64,000 bases of DNA, taken from NCBI RefSeq assembly GCF_029168945.1, contig NC_083610.1:75569580-75633579 (forward strand), written 5' to 3'. Each line of letters opens with the position of its first letter. The first letter of the stretch is position 1. The translations under genes were made by a program, and so were the position numbers. The notes below the pieces were generated by a model that had not been told where the DNA came from, ran no database searches, and saw nothing but the letters and a program-made list of their open reading frames with translations. This stretch comes from Cannabis sativa. Lineage: Eukaryota; Streptophyta; Magnoliopsida; Rosales; Cannabaceae. Positions 10,305-20,449 of the stretch are shown here, piece after piece.

Positions 10305-13300
10305 GACCATGGTTTTAAAGGTCCCGAAGGCGGTCGAATATGTACATTTCTTTGCGAGGACAGTCAACTCATGGTATACGGTAAGTATTTATATTATTTG
10401 CTATTGGATTACTCGCATAGGCAATTATAAAGTATGTTGGGAAAAGTAGCATACTGATAATTTTGATAATAATATGTGTATGGTATATGCATATTGATAT
10501 TGATATCCGTCTGAGTTTTAAATAGTTAGAAGAAATATGTGATAAGTTATACAGTAAGGGCAATCAAATAGTCTGATTAGAGAGCTATTTGGGCTCAGGG
10601 CAAACAATATGGAAGACAATTATTTACTGCCATAATGCGGGAACATGTAAATTACATTAGACGGGATATGATTAGACGACAAGGAGAAAAAAATAAATGC
10701 GAGATTTGAAAAGATAACGAGCTCATCTTATGTCTGTTTTTATACTACCGACACTTCCTGTTGTACCACTAAATGTGGTGGAATATATGAAGCCAACTTA
10801 CTAGTAGATCAGGAAGCAAAAATTAAATGATCCACAAGTTATGGGATAGAACGAAAGGTTCTAGGGTGACCATGATAGTGGTCAAAGTGAGTATAAGAGA
10901 TGGTGACCTTATCTTGAGTGTTCAAGATGCAAAAAGGTGCCATTTGAACAAATGTAGAGCCAGATCTTGTTTTATTGTGGGGTAGTGGGTCATCTGAAAA
11001 GAGCCTGCCCACAGTTAAGAAAGATTGATGTTAAAGAAGAAAAGTGTACAGATCTTGCCCAAGCGCCAGTTATGATTCAAGGGGACCCGAATATCGGTCC
11101 TTCTGTGACTCAAGTTAGAATTTATGGGCAATATTATAATTGTTATTGATATTAAACATTGTACATTTAGTTAGAGACATCAAGAAATCTGAATGGACTG
11201 TGCATGTATGTTATTTAGTGGTAACCCATTTAACAGGGTAGACAAATTAGAAAGATGACAATATGAGTTAAATTGTTGATATTCCCTAGTGGAATATAGA
11301 AAATGAGCAGTTAATGGAGGCATCGATTTAATTGATTCAAATAACAAAATCTTTTGTTTAGAAGTGATCTAGCGTTACCAAAGGTGGGGCAATTTATGAG
11401 TAATGTTTGGAATCCTAGATGAATTGAAGGTGACGATTGTGTAGTAATTTTGAGATTATGTAGGAGTGGGACTACCTATGTTAGCAAGAAGCATCTTGTT
11501 TTGGTAGCTCACCATGACGGAACTCCATGGTTGAGTGTCCTTGACTTGGGGTGGTTTCATTTAAGAAAATTTCCCATGAAGCGTGCGAGTAAGAGCAAAG
11601 TATGTTAGAAACACTTGGATTGGTCCGTTGGACCAGTCGTCAGTCCAGGAAACAACTAGAGTGATGCAGTCATGTATAAAAGCCATTAATTCGTGGGAAT
11701 AAGGGCCCAATGGAGGCTTAAAGCAGTGACGTTACTGAGGTAACGTATAAAAGAACATCAGGAAGAGTAGTGGTATCACTAAGGTAAAGAAGATTACCTA
11801 AATTACTTAAGGTGATACGGTAATGATGGAGAGTACTTTATAATTGACTAGATAGTCAATATGGTATATAAGGAGACCATTGACATTCTGGGAAAAGATT
11901 ACTTTATTGTGCAATTATGGAAAGGCATACTCACCCAGAATGGAGAAAAGCTTATGAATTGAGATGCAATTTAATAGACACGTAATTGAGTGATTGGTGG
12001 ATGTTGGATCACAAAGTAGGTTGTTTATTAAACAACGAGTTATATAATTGAGTGTAGAATAAGTTTTGAAGTGGTTAACGAAGTATGAAGATAGTGATGA
12101 TTGCAGGAAAGCAATGGTATCATATGAACCAGGGAGTGAAACCTTAGTGGTGATGATGAAAAGAAACTTCAGGATCAAGGAATGATCTTTAATTAATTGT
12201 TATTAGTTGAGAATTCGGGAAATGGGTATTTCCAGTTTAGTTGTGGGTACCTGGTATGAGCAGTGTTGCCTCTACTGTATATATTTAATCAAATTACCTT
12301 ATAATGGTGGTTAATCGTAAATGATTGGAAAAAAAAAATTAATTAAAAGTTCTGTCAATTCAAGGGAAATTGATACAAGTTAAAATAAGTGGAGATGAAC
12401 AAGATTTAAGTTGACAATAAGATGGGAATTCCTCGAGTTTAAGTGAACAAAAACCGATGAGGAATTGCAAGAGGTTTATGAAGGGAGTGATAGCAATTGA
12501 ATTTTATTAATGAAAGAATGAAAGCAAGAAATATAATTAAGAACGACAAAGAAACATCTACTTTCTGATAACCCACCATGAGTTTACTTTGGAGTTAAGC
12601 ATATTTAAGTTGGGGTAATCTCAAGATGGGAAATCCTTCGGGGAGTCACCCCGGGAAGTGTATGAGTGAGGACAAAGTACGCTAGAAAGATTCATATTAG
12701 GATGCAAAATCGGTAGTCGTTCCAGAAATTATTAAGAGGAAGTGATGTGTTAATAAGCAGAAATTTACAAGGTATTGAGACAAGTAAGTGGGTGGAAACA
12801 AGAAGTGCTCTAATTGAATATCTATCAGAAATGAATACTTAACTTGTTACTAAGTTAAGTCAGTAGATCAGCTTAGGAGATCTCATAGAAGGAATAGAAA
12901 GACATAATTATGAATTATGTACTATGGGATCTTATGATTTTGACCGAGTAGTAACGATTGGACATACAGAGTTAATATGTTGTCTATCAGTGTAGACAAT
13001 TTATACTATAAATGAGAATACAAAATTCATACAAAGGAATAGTCTAATCTTGTAAAATTCCAAGGTTGATATTTTTGGCTATGATGTTAAGAATTAAAGA
13101 AGGTTATTGAGAACCATGGAAGTTAAAGCGAAAATAGTATAATGCTTTATTCTTGAAAGGTGGGTAACCTGTGAAGATCAATAGAATATTAGAAGTATAC
13201 TGTGAGCATATTTGATAAAGGTTAGAATATCTTAGAATAATATCTTCCCTTATGAGGTGTTTATTTAAAAAGTGATAATTAAATGTACCACTGGTTAGGT

Positions 13301-13693
13301 ACCTTAATAAGTGTGGTACAAGAGAAATATTATATACATGTTCACTGGATTAAATAGGCTAGATAGCCTATTAGCTAGCCTTAACTTCTGCGTCGTCCGG
13401 AGTATATAATGTGTTTCATGTCTCCATGTTGAGAAAATATGAATCAGACTCGACCCATGTTCTTAGTTGTGACGATGTTAAACTTCAGACAAATTTATTA
13501 TATGAGGAAAATATCTTGTCCAGGGTTTGGACTAGAAAGATGAAATTAGACAATTCTACTAGTTAAGAAAGTGCTATAAAAAAACAGCAAGATAGAAGTA
13601 GCAATTTGAGAATTAGAATCATAAATATGGGGGTAATATCCCGAATTGTTTAAATAAATTTCGAGGACGAAATTTTTATAAGGAGGGGATGGT
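10305..13693 (+). pseudogene. decayed gag-pol region of the nested element
   Basis: The internal region keeps only scraps of coding sequence. At 10967-11149 FYCGVVGHLKRACPQ is a zinc knuckle that has lost its first cysteine (leucine codon instead), followed by a short protease-like start. At about 13390-13570 the plus strand reads NVFHVSMLRKYESDSTHVL and LLYEENI, the end of chromovirus integrase leading into the chromodomain. NFEDEIF lies near 13660, just before the purine tract. Between these, about 2 kb has many stops in all frames and no RT motif that I can identify. It is 3.4 kb, well short of a full chromovirus internal region. Confidence 0.7.
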
Positions 13694-14588
13694 TGTAATA
13701 TCCCGATAAGCCTAATGGTAAATAATTAGGGTTTATATTTATATTATGAATTAATCAGGTAATAAGTGGGATTATGATCCTACTAATTTATTTCAGCATA
13801 AAATTTAAATTTTGCTATAAGTGAGTAAATAATCGTAATTTGTTAATTACGGAGATTTATATAGCATGTGTGAATGTAATATGAGCTATATGTGGAATAA
13901 AAATATTTCAGGTTCGGCGACCCCGGAGACTCAATAAGTGGATATATAAGCGTAATTTGTTAATTACGGGGATTTATTTGAAATACGTGGATATAATATG
14001 AGTTATTTGTGAAATAAAAATATTTTCAAGTTTGGCGACCCTGGAGACCCGATTGGAGGCCAAAAATGTCACAACAGTTTTAGTTAGAAATATTGATGAG
14101 ATTATTGGGATAAGTTGATTTTAGAAATATCGGGGTATTTTAGGGTACTCGAAGTTGACCAAATACCCTAAAAATAGAAATTTCTTAGTGGCTAAGAAAT
14201 AATAAGATAATTATTAATAATAAAGTTTTTATTAATATTATTATATTATTATTAATATATTATATTATATTATTATTATTATTATTATATTATTATAATA
14301 TTATTTATATATAAGTTAACGTAAGTTAACTTTTATATATATATATATTAAGTTATCAGTAAAACAGAACAGAACGAACGACGAACGAAACCCTCGTTCT
14401 CCCTCATTCGATAAAACCTTCTCCCCTTATATCTATTTTCTTCAATTTTCAATCCAAAACTTAGCGATCTAAGCTCTGGTAGTAGCAGGATAGCAAATCT
14501 TTGAAGAGGGAAAGCTTAAGGGCCGAGATCATCGGGGATAGTTCTCCACTTGGGTTGGTCGAAATATATGAATCTGGATTAAAGGTAA

Positions 14589-14879
14589 GAAAAGTATATT
14601 GTACTGAATAGTACGCTGTATGTAATACAATTAGTATTGTTATGAATTGATCAATATTGAGATATAGTTAATATTGTTATATATAGAAAAGTATATTGTA
14701 CTGCATAGTACGTTGTATGTAATACAGTTAGTATTGTTATGAATTGATCAATATTGAAATATAGTTAATATTGTTATGTATTGAAAAGTATATTGTACTG
14801 CATAGTACGTTGTATGTAATACAATTAGTATTGTTATGAATTGATCAATATTGAGATATAGTTAATATTGTTATATATT
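14589..14879 (+). repeat. 97-bp tandem repeat, three units, right LTR
   Basis: Same array as at 8875-9165: three 97-bp units starting GAAAAGTATATTGTACTG. Confidence 0.9.
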
Positions 14880-14940
14880 GAAAAGATTGATTGGTTGAGT
14901 ATTGATAATGTGATAATATTATGCATGTGATATGTGGGCT

Positions 14941-15352
14941 CACCTGATTAGGTGATGCAATTTTTCTGGTAACGTACTGGGCGTAAGTACAGGCGTTGGT
15001 GATATATGATGAGTACCGAGTGTAGGTACGGGCTCACCTGATTAGGTGATGCGATTTTCCTGGCGACGTACTGGGCGTAAGTACGGGCGTCAGTGACATG
15101 ATAAGTACCGGGCGTAGGTACGAGCTCGTCTAATTAGACGATGCGATATATTGGTGCCAGATTGTGGCACGGGCTCACCTGATTAGGTGATGCAATTATA
15201 TGATATATGGTGCGGGTTTTTAGGCATAGGCTCACCTGATTAGGTGATGCAGTTATGCGACATATGGGTGCCAGGCTATGGCACGGGCTTGCCTGATTAG
15301 GCGATACAATATAAGATCATCAGATTTAAGCATCGACTTGCCTGATTAGGCA
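14941..15352 (+). repeat. covarying hairpin array, right LTR
   Basis: Class A units keep a GATT/AATT centre while the arms change together: CACCT/AGGTG (14941, 15035, 15176, 15233), CGTCT/AGACG (15127), TTGCCT/AGGCGA (15289, with G-T pairs) and TGCCT/AGGCA (15339). Class B units between them are GTACTGGGCGTAAGTAC (14974, 15068), GTACCGAGTGTAGGTAC (15013), GTACCGGGCGTAGGTAC (15105), GTGCCAGATTGTGGCAC (15154) and GTGCCAGGCTATGGCAC (15268). The function is unknown. Confidence 0.85.
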
Positions 15353-16002
15353 GCATGATGTCATGAAGATGGTTGCTTTATAAGGTAACATATATATTAT
15401 TTATATGATTAAATGAATATGAATTCCATTATTGGTATAATGGTTTTGTATTACCAAATATCTGTATACTAATGTTTATTCGTGACAGATGCCAGTAATG
15501 ATTTGGATTTCATCTTATGAACAAAGTGTGATGGTTTGATTCTTATTGTGTATAAATGACAATATTCAAATAATAAACTATATGATTGTTATTATTACTT
15601 TTCTTGCTGAGTCCTTGTGACTCACGGGTGCTATGTGGTGCAGGTAAAGGCAAAGAAAAGCTAGATCAACCATGAGGTGACAGTCTTCTCCAGCAATGTA
15701 CATATTGACCTCACTGGCCTGCGTGCCGAGTTGCCAGGAGTTGTTTTGGACTGGTTGTATCTGCTGTGTATTTTGATTTTTTTATATTAAAATGGTTGTC
15801 GTATATATTTTTTTTTAGCAAAACTTTTTATAACAGGGATTCCCGGAACACACTTTTTATGCCGTTATAATGTCCGTTTTTAGTGTTTTATTTTAGTCAA
15901 GTTTTTAATATTATCACAGTTTTTAATAATTAATTATTCTATTAGTATTAAACTAGTTTATAAAATCACACACGTGGCGTCCCTATAGATTAGGGCGTTA
16001 CA

Positions 16003-16007
16003 ATACG
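16003..16007. other. target-site duplication ATACG, right copy
   Basis: Matches 7970-7974 exactly and resumes the gypsy integrase reading (TTPQSTISEIPFSLSYG) after the insert. Confidence 0.95.
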
Positions 16008-16454
16008 ACCCCACAATCAACGATTAGTGAGATTCCCTTCTCATTATCTTATGGGCGCAAATCCATGGTCTCAGTTGAGGAAGCCGCATGATCCCTTTGT
16101 CGAGATGTTTCAACCTTAATGATAACGAGCTAGGGCAACATCTAAATCTAGAATTTCTAGAAGAAAATCGAGATCAAGCTCAAGTCAAAGTTGCAGCCTA
16201 TCAACAACGCACTGCGTGTTACTTTAACTCGAAAGTTAAGGAGAAAAACTTGTGAGTAGGAGATTTAGTCCTTCGTAAAGTGATGCCCAATACTTGCAAC
16301 TCAAAGCATGGAGTTTTTTGCGATAATTGGGAAGGCCCTTATCTAATCGCAAAAAAAAAAAAAACGTCCTGCAACTTACTGCCTTTCTAATCTCGATGGT
16401 TCAGTTTTCAACAGAGTTCGGAACGCTGAACATTTGAAATTTTATTATCAGTAG
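16008..16454 (+). pseudogene. gypsy integrase, C-terminal part after the nested insertion
   Basis: The sequence continues the interrupted integrase core and ends with the typical Tat pol terminus RNAEHLKFYYQ followed by TAG at 16452-16454. The gypsy element at the right end of the window ends its pol with the closely similar AWNADHLRKYYQ. Several in-frame stops and an A-run near 16352 disrupt the frame. Confidence 0.75.
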
Positions 16455-16971
16455 TACTCGCATAAATATACTTAGTCAATTTCAGAATTTTTAATTCCCT
16501 AACTATTAAGAGGTTGTATGTATCCCCATGATTAATAACATGTACTACTGATTATTCGTAGATTTTCAAAATTTTCTCACATATTTATTTACTAGGTTAT
16601 TTTTATCAATTAATGAACACCGAGATGTTCCTAGAATCACATTATTTAAAGATCGTTATCTTTAAAGGTTGCACCAAGCTACAAATTGCACTTAAATAAT
16701 CAAAGAAGAAAAAGCTAATTGCACCAAGCTATATTTGTAATTGCATAAGCAACTAACTACTCAAGAGAAAATGTACTTAGAAAATATTTTCAATAAATAA
16801 AGGTCCTCAAAGAGACATGAAGTTCAAGATGTGCGATTAAAGGCACGAGGCAACTTTGTCTCTTAAATTAAGTACAAATTGCGAGTACCTATGTACCTCT
16901 AATAAAAAATAAATAAAAAAAATTATTTAAGTGTTAGGAGCATCAACATTATCCGCGACCTTCTCAAGATT

Positions 16972-17280
16972 TTATGTGATCTCATAAGCAGTATTTTCAA
17001 GAAAAGGAGTTCTCACGCCTTGGATTTTTGTTGGAGACATAGTGCGAAAGGCATTTGCCATCTCGACTGTTTCTGGACCAAAAACTGCAAAGTCAAAGTT
17101 AAGAATGCTGGTTAGGATGGTGTAGATATAATCATTGATCGCTTGGTCGTATGATTTCTTCTTCTCCACATCCAACGCCGCAACTTTTTCCTTTTCATCC
17201 TTCAACTCATTTGAAAAAGTGAGAACTTGGTCCTCTAAGCCTTTGATCTCCTTCTCCTTACCTGCATCTTCAATTGTGTG
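16972..17280 (-). pseudogene. antisense ORF remnant of gypsy element 1
   Basis: The minus strand encodes about 100 residues that form a charged, probable coiled coil (KEKEIKGLEDQVLTFSNELK) and then DYIYTILTSILNFDFAVFG and VEMANAFRTMSP. The stop is at 16972, about 518 bp beyond the pol stop and convergent with it. The gypsy element at the right of the window has the same arrangement, and its antisense product ends with a similar block. The 5' part is missing because LINE sequence begins at about 17285; the residues upstream of about HTIEDAG in the same open frame are read from LINE DNA. Confidence 0.6.
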
Positions 17281-17284
17281 GACC

Positions 17285-18306
17285 AGTCTACTTATTTTGC
17301 TCCTACGAGAAACATTTGGAAATTGATTTGGAATTCTAATATCCATCCTATACTTGTAATAAATATTTGGATAAGTCTTAGTAGGGCTCTTCCTACAAAG
17401 AGTAGACTCTCTTTCTTGGCTGAAAAAAGAGTTATATGCTTCTTTTGTCGAAAATGTTCTACATCTTTTTTGAGATTGTGGATTCGCAAAAGCATTATAG
17501 TTTTCTGGCCCTTATCCAATTTTAGTTGATAAGATTTCGGGAGTTGATTTGATTCAATTCCTAGAAAACCTGCTTTCTAACCTCTCGGGCTGCTTGAGGT
17601 CTGAGTTTCTCATTTTTACATGTTGCATTTTTAACGAGATTTGGTCTCAAAAAAATATTATTTGCTTTAATGGGAGTCCTCCAAATATTTCTTACGCTGT
17701 TGCGAAAGTCAGATCCGCCTTCAAAGAGTTTTTTGAGATGCGTACCTTAGAGAACATTGACAAGCGATTTGGCTCTAGTGAGGTTCTTAAGAAGCTGTCA
17801 ACTGAGGAGAAGCACTCAATGTCAGAAATAGCAAAGGTGATCTGCATTGATACATCTTGGGCTAATGACTCTGTTGGGATCGCAACAGTAATGATAAACA
17901 ATCAAGATGGCTCTTGGGCCTTTAATTCCAATCAGGTGGTAGCCAGTTTTATCGTGGAAGCATAGTTAAGAGCAATTCAGGTAGCTCTTTCTTGGGGAAT
18001 GGAGCAGGGATGGAAGGAAATTCATGTGCTTTCAGACTCTCAAATTGTGGTACAAGCTTTGGCAAAAAAACAAATGTCCTTCAGACTGGAAGATACTTAA
18101 CTTTTCCCTTTCTATTTTAGATTTAATTAAACATTTTAAGTTTGTAAGTTTTCTTGTATTAAGCATACTGTTTTGCTGATGGTCTTGCGAAAAAGGTTAG
18201 AACCGATAGTCTTTCTGCTGGTTCATAAGGGGAGGGAATTCCCCCTGTGATTCCCAACTATCTTTCCTAGTTAATGAACATGAGTTCTTCAAAAAAAAAA
18301 AAAAAA
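17285..18306 (+). mobile_element. 5'-truncated L1-type LINE
   Basis: Starting at about 17285, the plus strand encodes a zf-RVT-like segment (IWKLIWNSNIHP, ALPTKSRLSFLAEKR, 17300-17529). Then comes an RNase H domain of the RVT_3 type with ICIDTSWANDSVGIATVMIN at about 17842-17900 and IHVLSDSQIVVQALAKK near 18025. Stops at 17529 and 17963 and a later frameshift interrupt it. The end TTCTTC followed by a 16-base A tail at 18291-18306 matches the tail form of the larger LINE at 35449. 5' truncation is usual for LINE copies. I did not find convincing target-site duplications. Confidence 0.75.
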
Positions 18307-18533
18307 TAACTAAATAATACCTAATGTTAATTTGGTAACAAATCACAAAATTTTAGTAATTTTTTCTTTCTAATATGCTCTGAAATTGTCTATCCTACAC
18401 CCATCTCTGAGTTATATATATGACTATATGCTTCAATTTAGTGATAGATGATCAGTACAATATAAGCTTGTTATAAAATACCAAACCCATTAATTTACAT
18501 CAATAAAAATAGATAAATTTACAGTAAAAGTTT

Positions 18534-19827
18534 CCAAAAAGTTCTGTTTGATGCAAATAAGTCTCCAACATCGAAAAATAGCAGCAATAGTCCCCAACAT
18601 CACATTTTTCGTAAGTTTGTTCATCCCCATTTTGTTAGAGTGACTAACTTTGCATGTGTACGCCTCTCATTTAATCTCAGTTGTTCATTTTTTATTTTTT
18701 TTTTATATTTCTCTCTTTAAACTAAAACTTAAATAAATTAAAAACTAAAACCTACAAAACTAATCATTTTTTTGTTTCTTCTTCTTCTTCTTCTTCTTCT
18801 CGCTGCCAGAAACAAAGCTTTCAAATGTTAGTTCAAGTCGATGATCTAGCCAAAGTATCATCAACATATCCACAAAATCTGTTCAATCTACTTGAGAGTT
18901 GTAATACCATTAAAAAACTTAAATAGATTCATAATAGGATCCTCCTTAATGACTTTACCTAAAAATTTTCCTTAATGTTAAACTACTATTTCACTGTTTT
19001 TAAAAGTGTTGGGAAGCCAAGCACCGCTCTTTGAAACCAAAGAATTAGAGGACATGGTCGAAGTAAAACCCTTAGAAAATTAGTTGAATTATATAATCGA
19101 ATGGTGGGGATTGAAGCTAAGCCAAATGCATATTCTTTTTTCTTAATGCATGTGCGAAGTTAGAAATATATGGAGAAGAGGAATATATTCACTGGAAAGT
19201 TTTCTTAAATGGTTACTGCTAATATGAGGTCAAAGGGAGATGATGATGATGGCGACGGTAGGTTGAAGGGAAAGGGAGAAGTGGAGGACTTGGGTTTTTG
19301 GGGCTGAAAGCGATGGTGTGGGGCTAGTGAGATTGGGGTTCAAGAGAGATAGGATTGTGAGTGGGAAAGGCAGAATTGATGGCCGAAGTTTCTGGCCATG
19401 GTGGCTATGGAGGTTTAGGCATAGAAGGAAGAAGATGAAGGGGAGAGAGAAGAGAAAGGGTAGGGCTGAGAAAGTCTTAGAAGAAGAAGAGAAAGGGTCG
19501 TGGCTATGGAGGTTCAGGTGTGGTGGTAAGGGTTAGTGGTTGGTTGTTTCTAGCAGGGAGAAGAAGAAGAAGGAGACAAAAAAAGAAAAAGAAAATTAGT
19601 TTTAACTTTTAGTTTTGAATTTATTTAAGTTTTAGTTTTATTAAATAAAAGAAATAATAAAAAAAAAACTGAGATTAATTAATCAAAGGCGTATACGTGT
19701 AACGTTAGCACCCTAACAGAGTGGGGATGAACGAACTTATGAAAAATGTGACGTTAGGGATTATTGTCGCCATTTTTTAAGGTAGGGGACTTATTTGCAT
19801 CAAACTGAACTTTTTGAAATTTTTTAC
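18534..19827. mobile_element. non-autonomous long-TIR DNA transposon (MULE-like)
   Basis: The left end (GTAAAAGTTTCCAAAAAG, then TTTGATGCAAATAAGTC) and the reverse complement of the right end (GTAAAAAATTTCAAAAAG, then TTTGATGCAAATAAGTC) match over roughly 290 bp with perhaps 80% identity, reaching 18830 and 19530. The similarity includes the CTTCTT-rich stretch and the CTGCCAGAAAC / CTGCTAGAAAC block. The 700-bp centre has no recognisable transposase; the GA-rich open frame at 19318-19536 looks like low-complexity sequence. Flanking duplications were not found, so the superfamily assignment rests on TIR length only. Confidence 0.7.
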
Positions 19828-20123
19828 CTAGGGCAGGGGCGGGCTAAGCATATGCCTAGGGCCCAAAATTTTTTTGTCCCCTTTTAAAATTACATTTTTT
19901 TTTATTGATTTTAAAAAATACTACATTTTTTTTCTAAATAAGAGCCCAAAAATATTTTTTTTTCTTATGACTCACTAAATTTCAGAAAACCCTATTTTTA
20001 CTGCAAATTTCCCATAAACATATAATATTTTTAGATAATATTAGATATCACTAATATTTTTGTAGCATTTATCTTGCATTATTCACTACTACTTATTAGA
20101 AGTATCACAACCCAAACTAATAA

Positions 20124-20440
20124 GGAGTTATTTCACAAATATACCAAAAAAAAAATAGTTGTACAGAATTTTAAATATTTTGACATTTAAAATACGATTT
20201 TTTGATGTATTTTTATGTTGTACACTTGTTAATTTGTTGTTATTTGTATGTTATTTTTTGTTGTTGTTTGTATGTTATTTTTTGTTGTTGTTTGTATGTT
20301 ATTTTTCTGTTACTTTTTATGTAATTTTATTATTGTTTTCGTGTTGTTTTTATAAAAAATCGTAAAAATATATTAAAAAAAAATTAAACGTAAAATTGTA
20401 AATTTTTACAAAAAAAAAAAATGTTTTATATAATTATTCC
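20124..20440. mobile_element. MULE-like MITE with 9-bp duplication
   Basis: The 9-bp duplication AACTAATAA flanks the block at 20115-20123 and 20441-20449. The ends are weak inverted repeats (GGAGTTATTTCACAAAT against GGAATAATTATATAAAAC, then matching T/A-rich parts). Inside, about three copies of a 30-bp unit ending TTTGTATGTTATTTT occur at 20235-20310. A 9-bp duplication is typical of Mutator-like elements. Confidence 0.7.
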
Positions 20441-20449
20441 AACTAATAA

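Larger units (their letters stand above)
7975..16002 (+). mobile_element. nested LTR retrotransposon, chromovirus-derived and non-autonomous
   Basis: Two LTRs of about 2.3 kb (7975-10289 and 13694-16002) start TGTAATATCCCG and end GGCGTTACA. They flank a 3.4-kb internal region. The element has a primer site (TTGGTATCGAAGC), a purine tract (AAGGAGGGGATGG) and a perfect 5-bp duplication. The end of the internal region resembles the Tekay/Del chromovirus pol end (VFHVSMLRKYESDS, then NFEDEIF). Most of the internal region has no open frame and no recognisable RT, so this copy must have been moved by proteins supplied by a relative. Confidence 0.9.
13694..16002 (+). repeat. right LTR of the nested element
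   Basis: The LTR is 2309 bp and follows the purine tract. It has the same 97-bp triple repeat (14589-14879) and the cleaner version of the inverted-repeat array (14941-15352), in which every unit keeps complementary arms. Confidence 0.93.
1325..17285 (+). mobile_element. decayed Ty3/gypsy element, Tat lineage, with nested insertion
   Basis: Gag, aspartic protease, RT, RNase H, a second RNase H domain and integrase follow in plant gypsy order on the plus strand. An extra archaeal-type RNase H after RT-RNase H and an antisense ORF downstream of pol are features of the Tat lineage. Every domain carries stops or frameshifts, and the RT active site is changed. The integrase is split by a complete LTR element at 7975-16002 with a 5-bp duplication. 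The element loses its 3' end at about 17285, where LINE sequence begins, and no 3' LTR was found. Its left boundary is unclear because a copia LTR abuts it. Confidence 0.8.

Noticed and set aside
10369..12178. Short open frames in the nested element interior
   Set aside because: Apart from the zinc-knuckle remnant at 10967-11149 they show no domain and lie in decayed retroelement DNA.
19318..19536. Open frame of 72 residues inside the long-TIR element
   Set aside because: GA-rich, Arg/Lys/Gly-only composition and no transposase motif.
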